From NCBI GenBank assembly GCA_902384455.1, contig CABMCB010000094.1, forward strand, positions 1-64,000: a stretch of DNA of 64,000 nucleotides, read 5' to 3'. The notes beneath the pieces are model-generated. The model did no database searches and was not told the origin of the DNA. It saw only the letters and a program-made list of their open reading frames with translations. Shown here one piece after another: positions 24,810 through 35,100 of the stretch. Origin of the DNA: an uncultured archaeon (GTDB lineage Archaea > Altiarchaeota > Altiarchaeia > IMC4 > SCGC-AAA252-I15). Position 1 is the stretch's first letter. Each line of letters opens with the position of its first letter. The position numbers and the translations under genes were made by a program.

Positions 24810-25505
24810 ATGAGAAACTTAGGTAAAAGAAAATCGCGTAGTTTAGTGGTTGATCAGTTAGAGAATTTATCCAAGAGATGGTTTACTACTCACTATAATC
24901 TTATTACTGAAGCCATCGGAGATTCCCCCGGCATCTATGCTCTCTATGATGGTGATGAGTTGTATTATGTGGGTAAATCGATAGAGCTCAGGAAGCGAGT
25001 AAAAGAGCATCTTCGGGATAGGCACTTAGCTAGTTGGACTCGTTTTAGCTTATTTCTTGTACGGAAAGAGGAACATATCCCTGAAATTGAATCTTTGATA
25101 GTTAGAATCGCTAATCCAAAGGGGAATAGGCAAGTACCAACGGGAAGAGCAAGCAGTTCTATGTTGAAGACTCTTGTAGCTAAGCTCAACGAGGAGTTTA
25201 ATCAGGAAAAGGAGGAATTAATCGGCGGCTTAAAATCGAAAGGTGCAGGAAGAGTTAAGATGTCTATTGGAAGAGAACTGCAAGGCTTAGTTTCTAAGAA
25301 AACGCCGCTATATAAAACGTATAAAAACAGGGAGTATCAAGCAATTTTGACGCCATCTGGGGTTATCCGGTACAAAAATAAGGATTACACTAACCCAACC
25401 GCAGCAGCGAAAGCAGTTGTGGGGCGATCATCAGTAAACGGTTGGATCTTTTGGTACATCCAAGACCCAAAAGGCGACTGGATAAGACTTTCAGAATATA
25501 ATTGA
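24810..25505 (+). CDS. GIY-YIG nuclease-domain protein
   Basis: A 231-residue protein from ATG 24810 (a TTG at 24789 is possible). Residues ~35-110 form a GIY-YIG domain: PGIYALYDGDELYYVGKS, then the Arg helix ELRKRVKEH, and a later Glu in EIESLIVRI. The C-terminal ~70 residues (ILTPSGVIRYKNKDYTNPTAAAKAVVG, WIFWYIQDP) look like a RAMA/DUF4357-type domain, which is linked to modified-DNA recognition. It is the first gene of the AT-rich island and is probably a restriction-like or homing-like nuclease. Confidence 0.8.
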   Translation: MRNLGKRKSRSLVVDQLENLSKRWFTTHYNLITEAIGDSPGIYALYDGDELYYVGKSIELRKRVKEHLRDRHLASWTRFSLFLVRKEEHIPEIESLIVRIANPKGNRQVPTGRASSSMLKTLVAKLNEEFNQEKEELIGGLKSKGAGRVKMSIGRELQGLVSKKTPLYKTYKNREYQAILTPSGVIRYKNKDYTNPTAAAKAVVGRSSVNGWIFWYIQDPKGDWIRLSEYN

Positions 25506-25567
25506 TTCTAGAGATTTTTGTATCCCTATTAGAATCATGTCTTGACAGGGGTTGACTAAGACTAACG

Positions 25568-27349
25568 TTATTTTGGTTGGAGCATATTTAGGACAATTTC
25601 TTTAAGGTTCTGGTGTCGTTCTGTTAGTTTTTGCATATCCCATCGATCTAAGCCTTCTAATTCTTTAGTAATAAGGAACTCTGTGCTCTTCTTTTTTTTG
25701 TAGAAGTATGTATCTTTCTTCTTCTTGAATTCAAAATTTTGTGCTGATGAATTTCTCATTCCGCTAAGTAGCACAAGGTTTCCTAATTTGTTGGTCCATT
25801 CGAGTCTTTGTTCTTCAGAAAACAGCCGCTGCCATTCACTATCTTTTGGCGGATTTCTTGGCAGAATATGTTCAACAGTAATAAGCCCAGTATATTCTTT
25901 ACTAATATTAGCTAGTTCTGATTTTTCAACGTCAATCCGTAGGAGGAAATATCTTGCTAATCGGCCACCGTATATGCTATACAATTGCGGGTGGTCTAGG
26001 ACGTCAGTTAGTATTTTTTTGACTTCTAACTGGTTACGATAGTCGATAAATCTTGCTTTTTTACCGCGAGAATCATCTTCGCGATAATATAACATCTTTT
26101 GGATAACCTCACTTGGGTCATCTGTAATATCAATTAATTTTATTATTCTATTGAAGCTTGTTGTCCTTTCGCTAAATGTAAATCCAGAGGATAACTCAAC
26201 AATCACCTTTTTCTCTAAAGTTAGGAGGAAATCGAGGAGAAGGTCTTCTCTTTTATACTTATGACAGAAGTGGATTAGGGGGGGTATCCAGTCCGCGAAG
26301 GGGATGTATTGCCCCATCAAATTTACGATTATTTTATATCTGTTCTTTGTTACTGAGTCGGTAGTGTTGATCTCGCCCTCAATTATCTTTTCCTTGTAAA
26401 TGTCTGCAATTTCCTTAACCAATTTAATGAATGCAGGGCCTTGAGGAAGGAGTTTCTTTTTAAAAATGGTCTGGTATTCTTCGTATATGCTTACTTTGGC
26501 TTTTTCCTGAAGTATTATAGTCCTTAAGAACCCCATTACATCTTCAAGTTCTTCTCTTCCGATGCTTTCTTCTATATCCACCCAGATTTTAGCGTATTTC
26601 CTTCTTTCGTTAGAATCTGATATCTCTCCAAGGCTTTCGTTCTTTAGTAAATCTGATGTTGTGAGTGGGAGTCCTCTAGCGTTTAGCACACTAAAGAGCC
26701 TAAATGCAGATATAAGATCTGTTGTTTTGATGTAAACGATATATACTCTATTCAGAAGATATTTCACAAAAGATTCTCTATCGGTTATTTCTTCTAATTT
26801 CGTCTTGAAGGTGGAAATAGCTTCGTATAAATGGTAGCGTGGAGTTTCTTCATCAATAAACTTTATCCGCTTATTTTCAAAATCTTTTAAGAATAGTGCA
26901 GTCCCTCCTATGGAGTACACATATTTTCTAAAATCATCTTTTAGTTCGTCCCAAGGCGTTACTTTCATAGCCTCTGGAATTTCTTTTAACGTATCCTCTT
27001 CAAGGTAGATGTATTTTTGTATTTGAGCCTTTTGCTTTTCATCCGAAGTGTTATCTCTTATGACTGCTAAAAGAACGGAGAGGGATACAATTCGTTGCTG
27101 ACCATCAATAATCTCAAATAGATTTTTACCTTTTCCTTGAAGGATTATCGAACCAATAAAATACTGTTCCTCCCCGCTTGTTTGAGCATCATAAATGTCT
27201 TCTATTAATTTCTGAAAATTTTCGCTTGTCCAGCTCAATGGTCTTTGGTATTCCGGTACTTCGAAAAGGAATTCATCACTAAAAATACGGGATAATAGTA
27301 CTTCTCTGGCCTCTATCTTTCGTTCTACTTCCATTCGTTCTACTTCCAT
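25568..27349 (-). CDS. GmrSD-like DUF262/DUF1524 type IV restriction protein
   Basis: A 593-residue protein. The N-terminal DUF262 domain has VPEYQRPLSW, FIGSIIL and FEIIDGQQRIVSLSVLLA, the ParB/Srx-like NTPase signature. The C-terminal DUF1524 domain has an HNH-type nuclease: VEHILPRNP near residue 490 and LGNLVLLSGMRNSSAQN. The order matches single-chain GmrSD, which cuts DNA with modified (often glucosylated hydroxymethyl) cytosine. The first residues are a tandem duplicate, MEVERMEVER, from a 15-base repeat, so either Met could be the start. Confidence 0.9.
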   Translation of the reverse strand: MEVERMEVERKIEAREVLLSRIFSDEFLFEVPEYQRPLSWTSENFQKLIEDIYDAQTSGEEQYFIGSIILQGKGKNLFEIIDGQQRIVSLSVLLAVIRDNTSDEKQKAQIQKYIYLEEDTLKEIPEAMKVTPWDELKDDFRKYVYSIGGTALFLKDFENKRIKFIDEETPRYHLYEAISTFKTKLEEITDRESFVKYLLNRVYIVYIKTTDLISAFRLFSVLNARGLPLTTSDLLKNESLGEISDSNERRKYAKIWVDIEESIGREELEDVMGFLRTIILQEKAKVSIYEEYQTIFKKKLLPQGPAFIKLVKEIADIYKEKIIEGEINTTDSVTKNRYKIIVNLMGQYIPFADWIPPLIHFCHKYKREDLLLDFLLTLEKKVIVELSSGFTFSERTTSFNRIIKLIDITDDPSEVIQKMLYYREDDSRGKKARFIDYRNQLEVKKILTDVLDHPQLYSIYGGRLARYFLLRIDVEKSELANISKEYTGLITVEHILPRNPPKDSEWQRLFSEEQRLEWTNKLGNLVLLSGMRNSSAQNFEFKKKKDTYFYKKKKSTEFLITKELEGLDRWDMQKLTERHQNLKEIVLNMLQPK

Positions 27350-27488
27350 TGTATCTACTCTAATAAAGAAGCTATATTAAGTGTATCTATTCCGAGCGAT
27401 AACAGTAAACACCCCTTTTTTCGCACAATCATTTTGGAAGGATTAATGAGGTCTGGCTCTTTAAGTCATTATTCTATCCTTTATTGTT

Positions 27489-28703
27489 ATGAAGTATTCG
27501 TATTCTCGTCTTCAGTGTTTTGAGAATTGTCCTTTGTCATTCAGATTCCGGTATATCGATAAGCTAGAGGTTGAGGCTTTTGAGACTATTGAGGCGTTCA
27601 TGGGTTCAAGAGTCCATGAGGCTTTAGAGAAGTTCTACATCGATAGAAATCATGGAAAAATAGCCTCGATTGAGGAGCTTATCGTCGGCTACAATGACTT
27701 GTGGAAGCGCTATCTTACTCCGGATATCGTAGTGAATAAAGAGGGTTTGACGCCGGAGCATTACCGGATCGTCGGGGAGAAATGCCTAATCGACTACTAT
27801 AACCGCTATAAGCCCTTTGCAATCGGCAAGACGCTTAGTACCGAGGTGATGGTCAACATTGACCTCCTAGGCGACGGGGAACACCAGTTCATAGGCTATA
27901 TCGACCGCCTAGATGCCGTCAACGATGGCGTATACGAGATCCACGATTATAAGACTAGCCAGCACCTACCGACCCAAGACCAGAAGGACCGGGACCAGCA
28001 GCTTGCCCTCTACGAAATAGGGATACGACAGATGTGGGACGACATCAAGGAAGTAGATCTAATCTGGCATTACCTCGTGTTCGACAAGGAAATCAGATCA
28101 AAAAGGACAAGCCAACACCTAGAAGACCTAAAGCAAGAGTTTCTAAACGTCATAAAGCGGATCGAGGAAGCCGAAGCCAAAGACGACTACCCTGCCATCG
28201 AATCCGGCTTATGCTCCTGGTGCGCCTACCAAGAACACTGTAAACTCAAGAAACACCAGGTGAAAACGAAGCAGCTACCGCTGAACAAATACATGACAGA
28301 GGAGGGCGTAGTCCTAGCCAACAAGTACTCCGAATTGAAAGCAAAAGAGAAGGAGTTCACGGATTGGTTCGAGGGCGAATACAATCAGCTCGCCGAAGCA
28401 CTCATAGCCTACGCCAAAAAAGAAGGCGTAGAATTCATCTATGGAACAGACAAACGAGTACGCGTAGCCATAAAAGAAGCACTCAAATTCCCCGCCGCTG
28501 AAACCCCAGAACGCCAAAAACTAGAGGAAATCCTCAAAAAAGACGGTTTCTGGGAAGACGTAAGCACCCTAAACATCCGGGGACTAGAGAAGAAAATACA
28601 GGAACACGAATTTCCATCCCAACTAGAAAAAATACTTAAAAAATACGCCACAACAGAAGAAACCACGCGACTAACACTAAGCAAAATCAAAGAAAACGAC
28701 TAA
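27489..28703 (+). CDS. RecB/AddB-like PD-(D/E)XK nuclease with Fe-S cysteines
   Basis: A 404-residue PDDEXK_1 protein. It opens with the RecB-type start YSYSRLQCFENCPLSFRFRY, then GSRVHEALEKFY, then the catalytic GYIDRLDAVNDGVYEIHDYKTS, and ends the domain with CSWCAYQEHC. Four cysteines (one near residue 10 and three in the last motif) are placed to bind a [4Fe-4S] cluster, as in Cas4 and AddB. A helical C-terminal extension of ~150 residues follows. No CRISPR array or cas gene is near. Wobble bases shift from G/T at the 5' end to A/C at the 3' end. Confidence 0.88.
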   Translation: MKYSYSRLQCFENCPLSFRFRYIDKLEVEAFETIEAFMGSRVHEALEKFYIDRNHGKIASIEELIVGYNDLWKRYLTPDIVVNKEGLTPEHYRIVGEKCLIDYYNRYKPFAIGKTLSTEVMVNIDLLGDGEHQFIGYIDRLDAVNDGVYEIHDYKTSQHLPTQDQKDRDQQLALYEIGIRQMWDDIKEVDLIWHYLVFDKEIRSKRTSQHLEDLKQEFLNVIKRIEEAEAKDDYPAIESGLCSWCAYQEHCKLKKHQVKTKQLPLNKYMTEEGVVLANKYSELKAKEKEFTDWFEGEYNQLAEALIAYAKKEGVEFIYGTDKRVRVAIKEALKFPAAETPERQKLEEILKKDGFWEDVSTLNIRGLEKKIQEHEFPSQLEKILKKYATTEETTRLTLSKIKEND

Positions 28704-28738
28704 TAATCTCTAAATTAATACATAATAGGTCGAGGTCT

Positions 28739-29854
28739 ATGGCAGGGTTACAGGAACATGATATGCGATCAATGAAAGAATCATTGCAAGCCTATCTATC
28801 AAAAACACCTGCTGAAGAGGATGATGAAGAGGAAGAAAAAGGTAATGACAATAAAGTTAAGACGTATATAGTTGAATCAAATATTGACGATCCTAGGCGA
28901 ATTGAATATTGGCCTTTGGAATCTAAATTAAATGGGACCACTGACTCAAACTTATGGACGGTAAATATTCCCACGAATAGTAGTGATGACTTGTTTCTTT
29001 TTTTGGATACCACAGATCCGCGTTTCTGGCTATTTCACACATATGGAAAATCTAAGCCAGTACAAGATTTTATAGATAAACTTATAACTCAGGATAGGAG
29101 CAAGTTAGATTATTCTTGGTTTGCGTCTAACTTCCTCGAAAATAGATGTAATATAGGCGTTGGGACTGGTTTTGGATTGAAATATTTTAATTCTTTTTTG
29201 GAGAACACAGAAGAGATTGAGGAAAAAGGACTCCATCGATTTTCTATGCTCTTTTGGGGACAACAGCCTAGTCAAGTTCTAGCGGGGTTAAAAGGAAATC
29301 AAGTATTAGTTTCGGGTGTAGCGTTATCGCGAATAAAAAGGATATTTAAAACGCAGGATGGTTATGTTAAAGAAAATATTCATTCGAACGGGCAGTTTAC
29401 CCTAACAAAAGGCGATTCAATAGATAGTCATTTTTTAGCAGTGGATAAAGTCAAAAATCAATACTCGCAATTGATAGAAAAAATTGAAAATAATTATAGA
29501 ATACAATACCAAAGTACTGATTCTGGTTTTAGAATTAAGGGAACTTATGTGGTTATTGAATTCACAAAAAAGATAGAGAATATGGGGTTATTCATTAAGA
29601 ATTTTCTTTCTTGCACTCAACCATTTAGGCTTTTTGGCATACCCCGAATAGAGAGTGAGACTTTTGTTAAAGTTGCAGCTGTTGATCTCCACACCTATGA
29701 TAAATTCAATATGGAAATAACTCCTGAAAGCATCCGACTATTTTTAGATCAAGAAAGTTGTGGAAATGTGATTACGCGATTGATGACAAATCTTCAACAC
29801 TACTATGATTCACAAATAGTAATTAAGGGGTGCAATGATGAGCAAATCCTCTAA
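28739..29854 (+). CDS. unknown 371-residue protein, first gene of a two-gene unit
   Basis: Not a family I recognise. After a helical N-terminus comes an acidic stretch (residues ~25-38, EEDDEEEEKGND). Then an alpha/beta region contains LFLFLDTTDPRFWLFHTYG and a glycine-rich GVGTGFGLKYFNSF near residue 140. Later sections are strand-rich (NYRIQYQSTDSGFRIKGTYV). No nuclease, NTPase or membrane motif is evident. It overlaps the next gene, which has a nuclease signature, by 20 bases. Position between restriction genes suggests a defence role, possibly target sensing (inference). Confidence 0.7.
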   Translation: MAGLQEHDMRSMKESLQAYLSKTPAEEDDEEEEKGNDNKVKTYIVESNIDDPRRIEYWPLESKLNGTTDSNLWTVNIPTNSSDDLFLFLDTTDPRFWLFHTYGKSKPVQDFIDKLITQDRSKLDYSWFASNFLENRCNIGVGTGFGLKYFNSFLENTEEIEEKGLHRFSMLFWGQQPSQVLAGLKGNQVLVSGVALSRIKRIFKTQDGYVKENIHSNGQFTLTKGDSIDSHFLAVDKVKNQYSQLIEKIENNYRIQYQSTDSGFRIKGTYVVIEFTKKIENMGLFIKNFLSCTQPFRLFGIPRIESETFVKVAAVDLHTYDKFNMEITPESIRLFLDQESCGNVITRLMTNLQHYYDSQIVIKGCNDEQIL

Positions 29855-30698
29855 AAGTACGAAATTATTGAATTGTATTATTGCTCTCACAACTAAAACT
29901 CCGGATTTTCCTAGCCCATTATACGACAATGGGTATCAAATAGAAGTTATAGAACCAAGAATTTTATTGTCGGATGGTTCTCAATCAAATCCAGATATTC
30001 AATTAAAGAAAAACGATGATTACCTATTGTTCTTTGAGTGTAAGGATGGGTTTTGTGAAAAAGATCAATTAGATAGGTATAAACGGATGACTTGTGATGA
30101 CATCAAGCGAACAAAAACATCATCTCTCTCCTCTTCTAAGTTATATTATGACCTAAGTTATTTTTGCACAAAGGAAAGCGAGGATAAGTTAATACCAAGC
30201 ATTGACAAGGACGGAAATATTTTTCCGATTATCGTTCTCGATTCGGATAAAATTTTTCATCATGTACAATCCAAAGGTTTTAACAATAAACAAACAGAAG
30301 CGATCTTAAAAGAGATCAAATTTGATAAACCTGTGCCCGAAAGCTTTATACCCTTTACAGTGGACGATAGTAATGAAACAATCACGATATTTCTATTACA
30401 GCATTTTATGTCTCGTTCAGGATATGAGTTTACATTAGATACTCTATTACAGGAACTCTTTTCGCATTTAATATTCAATTACTCCAGAAAAAGTAAAGAC
30501 GAACTAAAGGCTAGAATTGGACAGATAATAACTGGTTTAAAAAAGCGACCGGATATAGATGGTGCGATAACCCAAAAAGGGGATAAATACAAAGTTGAGC
30601 CTTCTGGCCCTAAAAAATTTAGGAGTTCTTGCATGAAAATTATTACTCAATATGAAGAACAACAGAACAAAATAACTCTTCAAAATTGGATGGACTGA
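29835..30698 (+). CDS. putative PD-(D/E)XK nuclease, second gene of an unknown two-gene unit
   Basis: A 287-residue protein. Residues ~50-75 read NPDIQLKKNDDYLLFFECKD, an Asp followed after 16 residues by E-x-K, the core of PD-(D/E)XK nucleases. The rest has an alpha/beta middle and a C-terminal wHTH-like section (TLDTLLQELFSHLIFNYSRK, KKRPDIDGAITQKGDKYKVE). I do not recognise the full-length family. Translation is probably coupled to the upstream gene through a 20-base overlap, so the two products likely work together. Confidence 0.7.
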   Translation: MMSKSSKSTKLLNCIIALTTKTPDFPSPLYDNGYQIEVIEPRILLSDGSQSNPDIQLKKNDDYLLFFECKDGFCEKDQLDRYKRMTCDDIKRTKTSSLSSSKLYYDLSYFCTKESEDKLIPSIDKDGNIFPIIVLDSDKIFHHVQSKGFNNKQTEAILKEIKFDKPVPESFIPFTVDDSNETITIFLLQHFMSRSGYEFTLDTLLQELFSHLIFNYSRKSKDELKARIGQIITGLKKRPDIDGAITQKGDKYKVEPSGPKKFRSSCMKIITQYEEQQNKITLQNWMD

Positions 30699-30707
30699 TT
30701 GGATATA

Positions 30708-31265
30708 CTAAGTCCTCTCTTTTTCCCATTGTTCCCATTCTTGTTTTTCTTGTTTTTGTATCTCGTTGAGGCGTTCCTTCTCCTTCTGATCGTCGTGTTT
30801 TCTTCGTGTTCGGGCGGTGGTGGTTATTGCGTCCCATTCATCGGCTATTTTCCTTAGGAAGGTGCTGAATTGCAGGCTTTCGTGTTCGTAACTTCGTCTT
30901 TTGCTTTTGATTGTCCAACGTGTGTTTTTTGGTATTTCTCTTGTTCGGTGGATTAAACCGAATCGGTATAGTTTGGGTATGATGTGTTTGTTGAGGGTGT
31001 TTATGCTGTATTTATTTTTCAGGCAGAATTCGACCTTGTCTTGGTAGGTTACTTCGCCTTTTTCGACGAGAAATTCGACGTATTTTGCCGCTATCTTATG
31101 GCATATCGGACTGTATTCCGTTGGGAAGAGGAATTCCAGAAGGTCGTCTGTGTTCCAGCGGAAGGAGTAGTCCCATATTTTGGCGCCGTATTTTCGTCCG
31201 CCTTTCTCCGGGAAATATAGGGCGTGCCTTGAGGGTATTCCTTTTCCGTTGTGGTTACCCACCAT
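30708..31265 (-). CDS. wHTH-type island protein A
   Basis: A 185-residue protein from ATG 31265 (GTG 31274 possible). Residues ~30-150 match the gene at 5325-5828: DDLLEFLFPTEYSPICHKIA, then HIIPKLYRFGLIHR, then ESLQFSTFLRKIADEWD. The tail is a long charged helix rich in Lys, Glu and Gln, likely a coiled coil. The first ten codons lie in a 32-bp sequence repeated at 47472-47503. It overlaps gene B. The family is unknown; DNA binding is inferred. Confidence 0.7.
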   Translation of the reverse strand: MVGNHNGKGIPSRHALYFPEKGGRKYGAKIWDYSFRWNTDDLLEFLFPTEYSPICHKIAAKYVEFLVEKGEVTYQDKVEFCLKNKYSINTLNKHIIPKLYRFGLIHRTREIPKNTRWTIKSKRRSYEHESLQFSTFLRKIADEWDAITTTARTRRKHDDQKEKERLNEIQKQEKQEWEQWEKERT

Positions 31266-31268
31266 AGG
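31237..31268. repeat. 32-bp repeat, left copy (start region of wHTH gene A)
   Basis: Thirty-two bases covering the first codons of wHTH gene A and its start. They recur with one mismatch (T to G at position 9) at 47472-47503, 16.2 kb away in the same orientation. Confidence 0.7.
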
Positions 31269-31665
31269 TATCACCGTATCTAGCGTATATCCTGAACCAT
31301 TCTAAGCCGATGAAACGTATCCTGTCTGAGAAAGCCTTTTCCAGATGAACCGTGTATTTCTTGCCTTTACCTCGTTCTCCCTCAACCCGGACTAGCCCGA
31401 ACTTCTCGAGTTTGGGCAATACGACGCTTATCAGCGTGTGGTAGTCAGATCCTACAACCTGCTTGATGTTGTTGCTCTCAATGGACTTGAGCTCAAGCAT
31501 CTGTTTCATGAACTTGAAGGCACAGTCAAACTGCTTCTTGTTGGTTTCTTCCGGGAAGAACAGCTGCATGAACTCCCAGACGCCCATATGCTGCCTCCCG
31601 TCAACCCTCCGTAACAGGTCGTCCTTGATGAATACGCTATCGTTAGCCCTTCGGTTCATTTTCAC
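31255..31665 (-). CDS. wHTH-type island protein B
   Basis: A 136-residue diverged relative of proteins A and C: WEFMQLFFPEETNKKQFDCAFKF, then LISVVLPKLEKFGLVRVEGERG as the wing and recognition region. It overlaps A by ~11 bases and C by 23 bases, so the three minus-strand genes form one operon, C then B then A. Confidence 0.65.
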   Translation of the reverse strand: MKMNRRANDSVFIKDDLLRRVDGRQHMGVWEFMQLFFPEETNKKQFDCAFKFMKQMLELKSIESNNIKQVVGSDYHTLISVVLPKLEKFGLVRVEGERGKGKKYTVHLEKAFSDRIRFIGLEWFRIYARYGDTYGG

Positions 31666-32074
31666 AGATCAATACCCAACTTTGAGCCAGATACTCTAGG
31701 TACTCAAGGAACTTGTCACTTAACCTAATCTCATACTGCATCTTGCTCTTACCCACCTTCTCTACCAAACCAAGGTACATGAGCTTATACAACATGACAT
31801 CCCTACTGCTCCTGCTATGGCTCACCTTACTGGAAAACCTAGCCCAATCATCCTGCGTAAAAGACTTACCCGCCCGCCGATAAGCCACCAGCTCCCTCAA
31901 AAACATCAAACAGATATCAGAAACATAGCTAGGATGATCATGCCACAAAAAAGACACAAAACCACCCAAATCTACGAGCTCCCCGGAATCGAACTTCTCA
32001 GTCAAACCCTTACGAAAAAATAACTTCTCAACCCTCAACTCATTATCCCGGTTACTAGGCGCGTGCTTACCCAT
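31643..32074 (-). CDS. wHTH-type island protein C, first gene of the trio
   Basis: A 143-residue protein from ATG 32074; a frame to 32122 adds 16 residues of poor quality. The layout is like A and B: LGGFVSFLWHDHPSYVSDICLMFLREL, then SSRDVMLYKLMYLGLVEKVG and a C-terminal helix. Its promoter region is shared with the divergent PLD-helicase gene starting at 32160, so the trio could regulate that restriction operon (inference). Confidence 0.65.
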   Translation of the reverse strand: MGKHAPSNRDNELRVEKLFFRKGLTEKFDSGELVDLGGFVSFLWHDHPSYVSDICLMFLRELVAYRRAGKSFTQDDWARFSSKVSHSRSSRDVMLYKLMYLGLVEKVGKSKMQYEIRLSDKFLEYLEYLAQSWVLICENEPKG

Positions 32075-32159
32075 CCTCCACACACGTGAGGAACACGCAT
32101 ATAAAAACCCAGATCCTAGCAAAATTGACTAATTTTAACTGTCCAGCAAATAACATACC

Positions 32160-35100
32160 ATGACCGAGGATTTTGATTTTAGCACTTTCCTAAACCAGGG
32201 GGCTATAATTGATAACCGCCGGTCATTTAATGAAAAGACAGTAACTCTAAAAAGGGTTTTAGAGAGCCTTGCTAAGGGTTCTGAGGCGTTCAAATGTGCT
32301 GTTGGATACTTTTACATTGAGGGTCTTTCTGAGATAATCAACTCCTTAGATAACTTCAAAGAAATAAAGATTTTGATGGGCAGTGAGACAACGCCAAAAA
32401 CAAAGACAGAACTGATTAATGCATTCAAGAACGGCTTCGATAAAATAGAAAAAAATGAAACGACTATTCCCGCTATCCTACTTTTTCATAAGCTTGTTAA
32501 AGAGGCAAAAACTCTAAAAGTAAAAGTCTACTTGGGTGAAGATGGTAACTTCCAAAGACTACACTCAAAACTATATTTGTTCATAAAAGATAACGAATCA
32601 AAAGAAGCCTTAGATAAGTACAAGGCCGCGGTTGTCGGATCATCCAATTTAACCCCGAGCGGTTTAATCGGCAATACTGAACTTGATGTAATAATTGAAA
32701 GAAGGCCGGATTTACAGTATCTTGAGAAGTGGTTTGACGGTCTGTGGACAATTGGGACTGAGGAATTCGAGAAACTCAGGGTATCTGATGCAATAATTGA
32801 AGCTATCGAAAAGTCGAAGTTTGGGGAGCATCTAAATGAATCGTATACTTACCTAGAACCGGTTGAGTTCTTTACCGTATTAATAAAATTCCTAAAAGCA
32901 GATTATCTCTTTGAAGACTGGAAGAAATCAGGACTGTTCAAATTCCAAGTTATTGACACTATACGGTGTTTACGGCTCTTTAGGGAAAAGGACTATCGGG
33001 GCGTATTCTTAACCTCCTCAGTAGGTTTAGGTAAATCCTATGTGGCCTGCCAAATATCTGAAATACATTTACGCGAAAAAAAGGACGTACTCATAATAGG
33101 TCCAGCAAACCTTGTGCAAAGCGAAGACCAATGGCCGAGGTATCTAAAGGAGTTTAATCTTATTGGGAAAGTCCACCTTGTCTCTATGGGGGCTCTTCAG
33201 GACGATCCAGGCATAGTTTTCAACAAGAGATTTGTCAATTATTCCACCGGTGGAAAAGTTAAACTTGATAGCGAAAACAAATATGACCTCATTATTGTTG
33301 ACGAAGCCCACAACTATCGTAACCCCGATGCTTACCGCACACGCAACCTAAAGAGGATAATAGATTTAAACGGTAAAGCAAAGATACTTTTCTTAACTGC
33401 CACGCCGATTAATACACGCCTAGAAGACTTGATAAACCTGATTAACTTATTCCACCGACCCGGCGCGAATCTTTACTTTGATAAGATAATCCGTGACTTT
33501 AAGGCCATCCTAGGACATTTAGCGACTACTGAATTTGAGGATTTAACCGAATACGAAAGGGGTGAACTGGTTAAATTGCAGGAAGAAGTTGAAAAAGAAT
33601 TGTTTGTCAAATCAACAAGAGAAACAATAAAATCAGATGAAACATACATCCAAGAACTCAAGTATTTTACTGGTGTAGACATAACCAACATACCAGACCC
33701 CACTGTTGAGGGGGAGGTATATGTCCTTCATGAGCGTTACAGGCCCATTGTGAATGGAATTGTAGATTTCATAAATAGCCTAAGTGCAGCACACCTACGG
33801 ATAGTAGACCCCGAGAAGGGTATTAGGTTAGGTGGATTCTTCAAATGGGTGCTTTACAAGAGATTTGAAAGCAGTATCTACGCATATTACCTAACTCTGA
33901 CAAGATTAGCCAAGAAAAACATAAGCATTGAATCTGCAATACAAAACCGAGATATTAAATACCTTGAACCTGAAGACGAAGATGATATCCCGATCACTTT
34001 TGAGCTTGACTTCAAAGAAAATCTTCAAAAAGTTATCGACAAAATAAAACAGGGGAAAGGCGCAGAACACCTAGCAATCTTATCTGAACTCACAAAGGAT
34101 AGGGAACTGATTCAGGAAGAACTGAAAAAATTGACGCCCTTACTCAACAAAAAACAAATATTCGAGGACGACAAAAAACTAGAGAAATTAGAGCAAACAC
34201 TCAGAGAACAAAAAAATAAGAAGATACTTGTCTTTACCGAATACAAAGACACACTAAAAGCAATAAAGCAAGTAATAAGCGAAAATTTCGACCAGGAAAC
34301 AATAAGATTCGTCTCCTCAGACACAAAAAACAAAGAAGGGATAATAGAAAAATTCAACAACAAAAACTCCAACCTTAGAATACTAATAACTACCGACACC
34401 CTATCTGAAGGAGTTAACATAAGCGGGGCGGATATCGTAATAAACTACGACATACCCTACAATCCCGTAAGAATCATCCAAAGAATCGGTCGTGCAACTA
34501 GACTAGACAATCCCAAAGAGGTCCTAGTTATAAACTATAAACCTGATTCGGACATAGACAAAGAGCTTGAATTAGTCTCTAAGATGGATCTCCGAATCAA
34601 GGACATAATCAAATTCGTAGGAGTAGACTACAGAGTATGGATTGACAAAGAAAATGAGGTAAAAAAACTCTTAGAAGAAAGACGAGCAAGAGATAGGGTA
34701 AACTATGCCAAAGTACTAGAAAACATAAGAAACGACGTATGGTCCGGAGACTTCTCAGACCTCGAATCCAAGATACAATACACAAAACCGTCGCTAATCC
34801 TATTACAAAAAGCAATAAACAAATACCACCTGAAAAGAGAGGATATAGAAAAAACACAAGAAATACCACAAAAAGCGTACACCTGCCTGCAAGGACAACA
34901 TAACCTATCTGTATTCTACGGTAATGGAGAAACATTCAACGAAGAGCATCTCTCAAAAATCGACATAAAAGAGACGCGAAAAGAGATAATACTCGAAAGA
35001 GAATTCAAGAACGAATTAGATGACTTTTCAGAGCAACTAAAGAAGGAAAAACAAGAGGAGTTAAGCCTTAGGTATTATAACGACCGGATTGATAGAAAAA

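Noticed and set aside
27489-28703. CRISPR-associated Cas4 with a nearby array
   Set aside because: No direct-repeat array or other cas gene was seen in the window; the same holds for 52044-52976.
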